A stretch of DNA of 64,000 bases from Lachnospiraceae bacterium (GTDB taxonomy: Bacteria > Bacillota > Clostridia > Lachnospirales > Lachnospiraceae): positions 62,001 through 126,000 of the forward strand of contig CAJTEM010000002.1 in assembly GCA_910575255.1 (NCBI GenBank). Direction: 5' to 3'. Positions 39,302 through 47,700 of this stretch are shown in pieces. The notes below the pieces were generated by a model, which saw only the letters and a program-made list of their open reading frames with translations, had not been told where the DNA came from and did not search any database. The position numbers were made by a program, and so were the translations under genes. The stretch's first letter is position 1. Each line of letters opens with the position of its first letter.

Positions 39302-39355
39302 AATGTAGCACATATCAATTCAAATGTCAACTTATATTTATAAATGTCGACATTT
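39302..39355 (-). promoter_or_regulatory. dctP promoter and probable GntR operator
   Basis: Minus-strand promoter: TTGACA (39325-39330), 17-nt spacer, TACATT (39302-39307). Upstream at 39342-39355 is a perfect 14-bp palindrome AAATGTCGACATTT. A related GTTGACATTTGAA overlaps the -35 box, giving a direct repeat of the right half-site. Likely target of the fused GntR protein. Confidence 0.7.
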
Positions 39356-39564
39356 TGTTTTTTGAATACTACAATTATAGAAAAAAATGCATCCTCTTCC
39401 CCTCAAGCCAAGGCATCCCCCTCTTCTAAGACCTGCCCTACGGATTACAAAAGCCGTATGCTTGCGACCATTACGTTTTCTTACGGTCAGCGCGGTGAAC
39501 GCGCAGACTTATCTGAACTGTTACCGAAAACCCGCATTTACCGCAAAAGTTTCCTCCCGTCCTC

Positions 39565-39593
39565 TGGACAGCCCGCCCTTCTTCTACTATAAT
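39565..39593 (+). promoter_or_regulatory. Promoter for the C_GCAxxG_C_C gene
   Basis: TGGACA (39565-39570), 17-nt spacer, perfect TATAAT (39588-39593), 55 bp before the ATG at 39649. The rest of the 39255-39648 gap holds the dctP promoter and no other clear signal. Confidence 0.75.
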
Positions 39594-39648
39594 GATTTCA
39601 GTCTCCTGCCGAGACTCCCTTCATAATCCCAACAGAAAGGAGAATCTT

Positions 39649-40146
39649 ATGAATCATCACAAAGAACTGGCAAAATCCTATTTTCTCAAAGGCTACAATT
39701 GTGCGCAGTCTGTCGTTCTGGCCTTCCATGAAGAGCTGGGCTTAGATGAAGAGACGGCTGCCCGCATGGCATCAGCCTTTGGCGGCGGTATGGGCCGCCT
39801 GCGCGAAGTCTGCGGAACCGTCAGCGGAATGTTCCTGGTTCTGGGGCTTTTAAAAGGCTACCATGAACCCAAAGACCAGGACGGGAAGAAGGCCCTTTAC
39901 GCACAGGTACAGCAGCTGGCACATACCTTTCAGGAGCAGAACGGAAGCATCATCTGCCGGGAGCTTCTGGGCCTCGATCATCCTGCTGACTCTCCCATTC
40001 CCTCTGCCCGTACCCCAGAGTATTACCGGAAACGCCCCTGTGCCGACCTGGCTGCTGACGCAGCAGATATCCTGGAAAAACACCTGAGGCAGGAAAATAT
40101 ACAGATGACGGGAAACCCTCCTGATTTTCATCATTTTCCACAATAA
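39649..40146 (+). CDS. C_GCAxxG_C_C family redox-type protein
   Basis: A 165-residue protein starting MNHHKELAKSYFLKGYNCAQSV at 39649 (AAAGGAG 6 nt upstream). The family is named for its cysteines: here YNCAQSV, the central AFGGGMGRLREVCGTVSGMFLVLG, a Cys in GSIICRELLG, and CADLAADAADIL. It belongs to the split-Soret/C_GCAxxG_C_C group, thought to hold a redox cofactor; function is not established. It stands alone with its own promoter, divergent from the TRAP operon. Confidence 0.88.
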   Translation: MNHHKELAKSYFLKGYNCAQSVVLAFHEELGLDEETAARMASAFGGGMGRLREVCGTVSGMFLVLGLLKGYHEPKDQDGKKALYAQVQQLAHTFQEQNGSIICRELLGLDHPADSPIPSARTPEYYRKRPCADLAADAADILEKHLRQENIQMTGNPPDFHHFPQ

Positions 40147-40251
40147 TCCGATAACTTTGATTTCCTTTTCCCCTCAATCCTGCTCTGTCTGTCAAAATAT
40201 CTACAAATTATTATTTTTTTACACAAAGCACTACCCGTTTTCCCTGTTTTG

Positions 40252-40260
40252 TGGTACAAT
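40252..40260 (+). promoter_or_regulatory. Extended -10 promoter of glgCD
   Basis: TGGTACAAT: -10 box TACAAT (40255-40260) with a TGG extension. It implies a start near 40267 and a leader of about 218 nt before glgC. Confidence 0.6.
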
Positions 40261-40271
40261 TTCAATATCAT

Positions 40272-40455
40272 GTCCGGGAAGCCTGCCCTGCAGGCTTTCC
40301 GGACCGGTGAAGATACAATATGGGGACAGACAATCCCGTCCGGCCAAATCTTGTAACTTTTCACCAGTCAGATATCCCCGCTTTCAAGCGGTACGGTATC
40401 TGGCACTCGCGGCAATGGCCAATGCATGCAAGCATATCGCCTGCCCATTGCCCGC
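40272..40455 (+). ncRNA. Structured 5' leader of glgCD, class unknown
   Basis: Three strong hairpins in about 185 nt. First, GTCCGGGAAGCCTGC (40272-40286) pairs with GCAGGCTTTCCGGAC (40290-40304) over a 3-nt loop. Second, CAGATA (40369-40374) pairs with TATCTG (40397-40402) around an inner CCGCTT-TC-AAGCGG. Third, 40409-40455 pairs its ends (GCGGCAATGG with CCCATTGCCCGC). GGTGAA near 40305 can also pair with TTCACC near 40359. It fits a cis-acting RNA, but I match it to no known riboswitch. Confidence 0.55.
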
Positions 40456-40484
40456 GGGAATCAAATAATCAGGGGGAGATTAAT

Positions 40485-41693
40485 ATGGCAAAAGAAATGA
40501 TTGCAATGCTTCTTGCCGGCGGACAGGGTTCACGTCTGTATGCACTGACCCAGAAGCTGGCAAAACCTGCAGTTCCTTTCGGCGGCAAATACCGAATCAT
40601 CGATTTTCCGCTGTCGAACTGCGTCAATTCCGGCATTGATACGGTCGGTATCCTGACCCAGTATCAGCCACTGGTTCTGAACGAATATATCGGCAATGGC
40701 CAGCCGTGGGATCTGGACCGTCTGCATGGCGGCGTCCATGTACTGCCTCCTTATCAGCAGGCCTCCGGCTCGGATTGGTATAAGGGAACCGCCAATGCCA
40801 TCTATCAGAACATTTCATTTATCGAGCGTTACAATCCGCAGTATGTGATCATCCTTTCCGGTGACCAGATCTGCAAGCAGGATTACAGTGACTTTCTGCG
40901 CTTCCACAAGGAAAAGGGCGCCGAATTCAGCGTGGCTGTCATGGAAGTTCCGTGGGATGAGGCTTCCCGTTTCGGCCTGATGGTTGCAGACGAGAATGAC
41001 AAGATCACGGAATTCCAGGAGAAGCCGAAGAATCCCAAGTCCAACCTGGCTTCCATGGGAATCTACATCTTCAACTGGGACGTCCTGAAAAAATACCTCA
41101 TCGAGGACGAGGCTGACCCCAACTCCGAGAACGATTTCGGCAACAATATTATCCCCAATCTGCTTCGCGACGAACGGCAGATGTACGCCTATCATTTCAG
41201 CGGCTACTGGAAGGATGTGGGCACCATCTCCTCTCTCTGGGAGGCCAACATGGAGGTCCTGGATCCGGAGCACAGCGGCATCAACCTGTTCGATGAGAAC
41301 TGGAAGATCTACAGCCGCAACAGCGGTATGACCGGCCATCGGATCAGCAATGAAGCAGTGGTTGAGAACTGTATGATCACCGACGGCTGCCGGATCTCCG
41401 GGAATGTCAAGCATTCTATTCTTTTTGCCGGGGTTACCGTGGAACCGGGCGCTGTTGTGGAAGACGCTGTCGTCATGGGCGGCACTACAATCAAGGCAGG
41501 CGCTTCGGTGAAGCACTGTATCGTGGCGGAAAATGTAGTGATTGGTGAGAATGCCGTAGTGGGCGCTATGCCTACGGACGGTGAAAAGGGTGTTGCCACG
41601 ATCGGTTCCGGCGTGTATATTGGCGACGGCGCCAAGATCGGCCCCAATGCCATGGTCAACAGCAACGTGAAAGGCGGTGAAGAACAATGGTAA
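40485..41693 (+). CDS. glgC: Glucose-1-phosphate adenylyltransferase, catalytic subunit GlgC
   Basis: A 402-residue enzyme making ADP-glucose from glucose-1-phosphate and ATP, the first step of glycogen synthesis. Start at 40485 ([19 protein letters not shown]) behind GGGGGAG. Nucleotidyltransferase motifs: [53 protein letters not shown] and [16 protein letters not shown]; the C-terminal left-handed beta-helix (from about 290) has repeated hexapeptides. Its end overlaps glgD by 7 nt. In Firmicutes GlgC works with GlgD. Confidence 0.97.
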   Translation: MAKEMIAMLLAGGQGSRLYALTQKLAKPAVPFGGKYRIIDFPLSNCVNSGIDTVGILTQYQPLVLNEYIGNGQPWDLDRLHGGVHVLPPYQQASGSDWYKGTANAIYQNISFIERYNPQYVIILSGDQICKQDYSDFLRFHKEKGAEFSVAVMEVPWDEASRFGLMVADENDKITEFQEKPKNPKSNLASMGIYIFNWDVLKKYLIEDEADPNSENDFGNNIIPNLLRDERQMYAYHFSGYWKDVGTISSLWEANMEVLDPEHSGINLFDENWKIYSRNSGMTGHRISNEAVVENCMITDGCRISGNVKHSILFAGVTVEPGAVVEDAVVMGGTTIKAGASVKHCIVAENVVIGENAVVGAMPTDGEKGVATIGSGVYIGDGAKIGPNAMVNSNVKGGEEQW

Positions 41694-42829
41694 ATTCCAA
41701 TGCAGATGCTCTGGGCATCATTTTCCCTAATACCTATGACAGCCTGATTCCGGAGCTGGTCAGTGAACGTCTGATGGCTTCCATTCCCTTCGCAGGACGT
41801 TACCGGATGGTGGATTTTGTTCTCTCCAGTATGGTTAACAGCGGAATCGGCAATGTATCCCTGATCGTCCGCAAGAATTATCATTCTCTGATGGATCATC
41901 TGGGATCCGGCCGTGAGTGGGATCTGACCCGCAAGAACGGCGGCCTGAACATTGTTCCTCCGTTTGCGCAGAAGAATATCAAGATGTACACCGGACGGGT
42001 AGAGGCTCTGGCAAGCATCCTGGAGTTTCTGAAAGCCCAGAAGGAAAAATATGTGGTAATGTCTGATGCCAACATTGCGGTAAATTTTGATTTCAAGGCA
42101 TTTATGGATGCCCATATCGCCAGCGGTGCGGATGTAACCGTGGCTTACAGTAAGGAAGAGCTTCCTGCCAGCGCCATGAAGAAGAATGATATCGGCACCA
42201 ACATGTACTATTCCTTTGTCATTGAAGACAGACGCGTTGTGAAGCTGGATATCTGCTCCAAGGAAAGCGGAGTTCAGAACTTCTCCATGAATATTTACAT
42301 CATGGATCGTGAGCTTTTGATCGAGCAGATCAGCACAGCCTATCTGCATGGCCACTCCTATTTCGAGAGAGACATTCTGGCTCCGCAGCTTGATACACTG
42401 AATGTACAGGCTTATCAATATGACGGCTATCTGGCACGGATCTGTGATCTCAAGAGCTACTTTGACGAGAACATGAAGCTGTTGGATGAGAAGAACCTGG
42501 ATGGCCTGTTTGCCAGAGATTCCATCTATACCAAGATCCGTGACGACAACCCGACCCGTTATATCGGCGGGGCAAAGGTGAAGAACACTATGTCCGCCGA
42601 CGGCTGCATAATTGAAGGCGAAGTGGAGAATTGCGTGTTGTTCCGTGGCGTCCGGATTGCCAAAGGCGCCAAGGTGAAGAATTGTGTGCTGATGCAGGAT
42701 ACTGTAGTAGAGGAAGGTGCGAATCTGGAGTACATCATTACAGATAAGAATGTGACCTTCACTGCAGGCAAGGAGCTTAAGGGCAGCGACAGCTTCCCGG
42801 TATATGTAGCAAAGCACCAGACCGTATAG
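41687..42829 (+). CDS. glgD: ADP-glucose pyrophosphorylase regulatory subunit GlgD
   Basis: A 380-residue GlgC paralogue. It keeps the fold but has lost the catalytic GGxGxRL loop: the N-terminus reads [20 protein letters not shown]. Other marks are [24 protein letters not shown] and the beta-helix (about 290-370). In Bacillus-type systems GlgD boosts GlgC activity as a heterotetramer. Coupled to glgC by a 7-nt overlap. A terminator follows. No glgA or glgB is in the window. Confidence 0.95.
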   Translation: MVNSNADALGIIFPNTYDSLIPELVSERLMASIPFAGRYRMVDFVLSSMVNSGIGNVSLIVRKNYHSLMDHLGSGREWDLTRKNGGLNIVPPFAQKNIKMYTGRVEALASILEFLKAQKEKYVVMSDANIAVNFDFKAFMDAHIASGADVTVAYSKEELPASAMKKNDIGTNMYYSFVIEDRRVVKLDICSKESGVQNFSMNIYIMDRELLIEQISTAYLHGHSYFERDILAPQLDTLNVQAYQYDGYLARICDLKSYFDENMKLLDEKNLDGLFARDSIYTKIRDDNPTRYIGGAKVKNTMSADGCIIEGEVENCVLFRGVRIAKGAKVKNCVLMQDTVVEEGANLEYIITDKNVTFTAGKELKGSDSFPVYVAKHQTV

Positions 42830-42896
42830 ACAGTCCTGTGCTTTCGCATCATCCATTGACAGGAGACAGCGGCTTCTTTTGCCGTTTCCTGATAAG

Positions 42897-42927
42897 AGAG
42901 GGCAGACTGTCTTACAGCCTGCCCTCT
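42897..42927 (+). terminator. Rho-independent terminator after glgD
   Basis: AGAGGGCAG and CTGCCCTCT form a 9-bp stem (extended by ACTGT/ACAG) followed by TTT, 68 bp past the glgD stop. Confidence 0.75.
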
Positions 42928-42946
42928 TTCCAGACAGGAGGCAGTT

Positions 42947-43489
42947 ATGATTACCTATTTACCATCGCTTAGCAATCTTAGCTTTAGTTCCCTATCCCCT
43001 GCTGCCATGGGCTCCCCCCAGACTCCCGTGGCACGCGGGATGTCCGGACAATCCGCGTCATCTCCCATACCGGCGGATGCTGCCCATGTCCCTGGTCGGT
43101 TCCCAATTGCAGGTACCGATAACCAGGCAAAGATTCCCGGAAAGCCGGATAACGACACCTATGAATGCGAGACCTGCAAGAACCGCAGATATCAGGACGG
43201 ATCCAATGATCCCGGTGTATCCTTCAAGACCCCTACCAGGCTCAGCCCGGAAAAAGCCGCCTTTGCCATCCGTGCCCATGAAGCCGAACACGTGGCTCAT
43301 GCCCGGGTCAAAGCACTGAAGGAAGACCAGGAGATCGTGTCACAGTCAGTCAGCTACCGCACCGGGGTCTGTCCTGAATGCGGAAGAGTTTACATGGCAG
43401 GCGGAACCACCCGAACCACCTTTCGAAGCGCTCCGGTTGTGGAGGAAAATCCGGTGGAAAAAGGCCGGTATGTGGATGTCAGTGTCTGA
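42947..43489 (+). CDS. Small HExxH protein with two CxxC pairs, putative metallopeptidase
   Basis: A 180-residue protein starting at 42947 (AGGAGG 5 nt upstream). The first 60 residues are Ser/Pro-rich and look disordered. Then CETCKNRRYQDG, SPEKAAFAIRAHEAEHVAHAR (HExxH), and CPECGRVYMAGGTTRTTF. The order CxxC - HExxH - CxxC resembles SprA-related putative metallopeptidases, in which RAHE(x)AH is conserved; that link is from memory. No signal peptide. The cysteines may bind zinc or a cluster. It lies between glgD and hydE, with a terminator before it; no promoter is obvious, so a short transcript of its own is assumed. Confidence 0.75.
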   Translation: MITYLPSLSNLSFSSLSPAAMGSPQTPVARGMSGQSASSPIPADAAHVPGRFPIAGTDNQAKIPGKPDNDTYECETCKNRRYQDGSNDPGVSFKTPTRLSPEKAAFAIRAHEAEHVAHARVKALKEDQEIVSQSVSYRTGVCPECGRVYMAGGTTRTTFRSAPVVEENPVEKGRYVDVSV

Positions 43490-43516
43490 CCGCAGAGAAT
43501 GTATGAAAATCACAGT

Positions 43517-43603
43517 ATCATGACAAAATATCATGACCGGCATTTGCCTAATGTCAGAGCATTGCAAGTACGGCACTTGACTCATTGCCCGCGGAATGGA
43601 TAA
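43517..43603 (+). repeat. Possible REP-like sequence before hydE
   Basis: Contains TATCATGAC twice (about 43521 and 43535), a CAAGT-ACGGC-ACTTG hairpin, and CATTGCCCGCGG, a 12-mer also present in the glgC leader (40446-40457). It may be a repeated intergenic element or a small regulatory hairpin upstream of hydE. Confidence 0.4.
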
Positions 43604-43645
43604 CCAGCCGATGATTGTCCTCAATATGGAAAAGGATCCGAAATT

Positions 43646-44698
43646 ATGAATGTAACAGAAAAACTATTGCACAGGCAGAAAATGACCAAAGAAGATTTCA
43701 TTACCCTGTTAGGCTTCTCTGAAAATCCAGAGATCAAAGAACAGTTAAGAGAAGAGGCCTTGCGGCTTAGAAAAAAATATTATGGCACCAAAGTCTTCAC
43801 CCGTGGGCTAATTGAATTCACGAATTATTGTAAAAACAATTGCTACTACTGTGGTATCCGGGGCGGTAACCGGAATGCTGTCCGCTATCGTCTGAGCCGG
43901 GAAGAGATTCTTGCCTGCTGCCAGGAGGGCTATGGCCTGGGCTTCCGCACCTTTGTATTGCAGGGCGGCGAGGATCCCTTCTATACCGATGATGTCATCG
44001 CCTCTCTTGTCCGGGAAATCAAAAAAAGCTATCCGGATTGTGCCCTGACTCTCTCGATTGGGGAGAAATCCCTGGAAAGCTATCGCTTGTTCCGTGAGGC
44101 CGGGGCCGACCGCTACCTGCTTCGCCATGAAACAGCAGACGAGGAACATTACCGGCAGCTGCACCCGGACAAAATGCGTCTTGAAAACCGCAAGCGCTGC
44201 CTTTGGAATCTGAAGTCTCTGGGCTATCAGGTGGGCGCCGGCATGATGGTGGGAAGTCCCGGCCAGAGCATCCATACACTGGCAGAGGATCTGCTGTTTC
44301 TCCAGGATCTTCAGCCTCAGATGGCGGGACTCGGTCCCTTTATCCCCCACCATGATACCGTCTTTGCCAAGGAACCGGCCGGAAGCGTGGAGCTGACTCT
44401 CTATCTCCTCTCCCTTGTCCGGATTCTTCTGCCAGAGGTTCTCCTTCCGGCTACCACTGCCCTGGGAACCCTCGATCCCTCCGGGCGGGAAAAGGGACTG
44501 ATGTATGGAGCCAATGTGGTCATGCCCAATCTTTCGCCCCTCAAGAACCGCAGGCAATATGAACTGTATGATCATAAGATCTGTACCGGAGAAGAGGCTG
44601 CCGAATGCCGCAGCTGCCTTGAGCGGCGGGTAAATGCAGCCGGTTTTACCCTGGTGTCAGAGCGAGGCGATGCCTGGCAGCCGGCAGAGGAGGTCTGA
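43646..44698 (+). CDS. hydE: [FeFe] hydrogenase maturase radical-SAM enzyme HydE
   Basis: A 350-residue radical SAM protein. The cluster motif is EFTNYCKNNCYYCGIRGGN (C-x3-C-x2-C), followed by CQEGYGLGFRTFVLQGGEDPFY, RHETADEEHYRQLHP and GAGMMVGSPGQSIHTLAEDL, as in HydE; PylB and BioB differ at these places. HydE helps build the H-cluster dithiolate ligand. HydF and HydG are not in the window. The C-terminal CRSCLERRVNAAG holds extra cysteines seen in many HydE proteins. It ends only 7 bp from the convergent addA stop, with no terminator between. Confidence 0.93.
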   Translation: MNVTEKLLHRQKMTKEDFITLLGFSENPEIKEQLREEALRLRKKYYGTKVFTRGLIEFTNYCKNNCYYCGIRGGNRNAVRYRLSREEILACCQEGYGLGFRTFVLQGGEDPFYTDDVIASLVREIKKSYPDCALTLSIGEKSLESYRLFREAGADRYLLRHETADEEHYRQLHPDKMRLENRKRCLWNLKSLGYQVGAGMMVGSPGQSIHTLAEDLLFLQDLQPQMAGLGPFIPHHDTVFAKEPAGSVELTLYLLSLVRILLPEVLLPATTALGTLDPSGREKGLMYGANVVMPNLSPLKNRRQYELYDHKICTGEEAAECRSCLERRVNAAGFTLVSERGDAWQPAEEV

Positions 44699-44705
44699 CT
44701 CTGAC

Positions 44706-47700
44706 TCACATCCAGACCTCCCGCTGCATAGCCAGGGAGTAGATCACGGCTTCCTTTACCGCCTTTCCCGTCATCTGTGTCAGTGCACGGCTGTAATAAT
44801 CCAGCTGAGTTTTATACCGCTCTGCCAGCAATCCGGGATGAGCGATCCGATCCGTCTTATAATCAATCACCACCAACCCGTCCTTTTCCTCAATATAAGC
44901 ATCGATAATCCCCTGAACAACCACCAGCTCATCGGAAGCTCCTGCGCCCATCTCCCGCGCAGGAATCCCGATAACAAACTGTTGTTCCTTATGAAGACGC
45001 CCCTCTTTCTCTGCCTCTCTCATTCTCCTTCCCAGCTCCGACTGCAAAAAACGCCAGATGACCTCGCAGTCGATCAGAGCCAGGCTTTCCTTTCCGAATC
45101 TCTCCTGTACATTCAGGTCCTGCAGATACTCCCGGATATCCTCCATGCTCTCCATCTGCGCAAACGGGATCAGCTCCAGCGCCCGGTGATAGGCGGTTCC
45201 GCGGGTCGCCCCATAGCCATTCCCTGATGGCAGATTCTCCATCTGCACCTTTATCAGCTCTTTCCCGATCAAGGCTGCACTCTCCTCATCGTCTGCAGCC
45301 TGTCCCTGTTTTTTCAGCTCGGATACTGTCATTTTCGTATGAAGACGGATGTCCGCCTCATAGGGGTATTGATAATTCAGATGTCGGATCAGCTGCTTGC
45401 GGTATTCTCCCTGATACTCCTGGTCTGTCTTCCCATTCAGCAAACGTTCCTTGGCATTTTGATGCCTCACCTGGCGGAGCATCTCCTCTCCCATCACCCC
45501 GGCCAGAGGAAGCTCGGTCAAAGTGACCCGGGCAGCGCCGTCGCTGACACTCATCAAAAGCCAGTCCAGATACGACCCTGCAGAGGCCAGAACCGTATAG
45601 GGAATCTGACCATCCGTCAGCGGGATATGGGCATATTTCTCCAGGCTTTTTGCCAGACTGCGGCTGGTTCCGGTCATAATCAGCTGTTCCTTTGCCCGTG
45701 TCATGGCTACATAAAGGACCCGCAGTTCTTCCCCCAGACTGTCCAGCTCCAGCTTGCGGCGCAGCGCGTTCTTTTTGATCGTCGTTGTTTTCAGACGATT
45801 CTGCAAATCCAGATAATCGGTGGCAATCCCCAGCTCCGGATCAATCAGGATCCTTCCATAGACATCCTGTTTGTTGAATTTCTTTCCCATCCCAGCCAGG
45901 AACACAACCGCAAATTCCAGCCCCTTGCTCTTGTGGATGCTCATAATCCGTACCGTATTGTCCTCTTCTCCGCTGACCGATGCCTCTCCGAAATCCGTGT
46001 GATACCGCTTCAGATTCTCGATATAGCGAATAAAATGAAACAGGCCCTTGTAGCTGGTCTTCTCATAATCTGCCGCCTTCTCCACCAGCATATCCAGATT
46101 GGCCCGCCGGGTCTCCCCGGCCGGCATCGCTGACACATAATGATAATACCCGGTCTCCTCGTATACCCGGTATATCAGCTCATGAATGGGCAGATACGTA
46201 CTCTCCGTACGGAAACGCTCCAGCAGGGACAGAAAATGCTGCAGCTTTTCTCCCAGACTCTGGTTCGGATGTTCCTCTGTCCCGGCAGGCTCTTTTTGCC
46301 CCGCCGGCCCTTTTCCCTCCGCCGGCCCTTCTTGCTCCGCAGGCTCCTCCTTCACTTCCTCCAAAAAACTCATAACCGCTGCATAAATCCCGCGATCCTG
46401 TCTCTTTTTTGCGTTTCTCCGATAACGGGCCATCAGCTGCGCAAGCTCCGAATCCGTCACCCCTGCCACCGGAGATTTCAGTACCGCTGCCAGAGGAATA
46501 TCCTGTATCGGATTATCAATCAATGCCAGCAGGCTCAGTACAGTCTCCACCTCCCTGGTGGAAAAATATCCCATCCGTGACTCTGCACAGGCAGGAATTC
46601 CTTCATTCATCAGCACGGAAAGGAAATTCTCTGTCCAGCCGGCTGTGCTCCGCAGCAGAATCACCATATCCCGGTACTGTGCGGTCCGGTATCCCCCGGT
46701 TCCGTTAAGTCTCTTGTCCCAGATTAACAGTCCGTGATCCGGATCTGTCATTTCCCGGATCTTTTCGGCAATCAGCTTTGCCTCCAGCTCCCTGGCCGTA
46801 AAATCAGCCGCCTCCTCATCCAGGCCGGCCAATGCCTCCGCCCCGGTATCCATTACCAGAAGCTTGGGGAAGCCGGCAATCCGCTCTGATCTGATCTCCG
46901 GCTCTCCCGGGATCTTTTCACTTTCCTGAGTCTTTGGGCCTTCCCGGAACCCTTCACTTTCCGGGGCCTTTGGGCCTTCCGGGGATCCTTCACTTTTCAG
47001 GGGCTTTCGACCTTCCCGGTTCTCTGCTTCCGGAAGCGTTGCCTTGGGAAATACCGCCCCCGGATGCAGAGCTGTTTCTTCCGTATAGCGGATGTTCCCC
47101 AAACTCTCCGTCATCACCCGGTAAAACACGTCGTTGATTCCTGTCAGTACCTCTGCCCGGCTCCGGAAATTCTGATGCAGCTCGATCTTTTTGTCCGTAC
47201 CGACTGCCTGATCATACGCCTCATAGGTGTGATATTTCTCCAGAAACAACTCTGGCCGCGCCAGACGGAACTTATAGATGCTCTGCTTGACATCTCCCAC
47301 CATAAATACATTCGGCCTGCCAAACCGTTCCTGCGACACGGCCTGCAAGAGGGCCTCCTGCACCAGGTTGCTGTCCTGGTACTCATCCACCAGCACCTCG
47401 TCGAACTGACGGCTGAGTTCATCCGCCGCCTCCGTATATTCTGTCTTCCCATCCTCCAGCCGGATCAGAACCTTCAAAGCTTCATGCTCCAGATCATTGA
47501 AATCCACCAGGTTGCGCTCCCGCTTCTTCTCCTGATAGCGCCGGGCAAACTCCTCTGCCAGATCCAGAAGCGTCTCCACCGGCTCCCGTGTCTTGGCCAG
47601 GTCCAGAAACATTTCCTCCGGCGATGCAAAGCAGACCAGCTCCTTCATTTTCGTGACTGCCTTTTTTGCACGGTCCCGGCAATCCGCCACATATGCCTTC

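Noticed and set aside
40267-40484. c-di-AMP (ydaO) riboswitch before glgC
   Set aside because: Tempting because of cdaA and darA nearby, but I do not see the conserved ydaO core sequences; left as an unknown leader.
41309-42856. Minus-strand frame of 515 codons opposite glgC and glgD
   Set aside because: It spans two clear plus-strand genes, has no RBS and no recognisable family; codon bias of glgCD leaves the opposite frame open.
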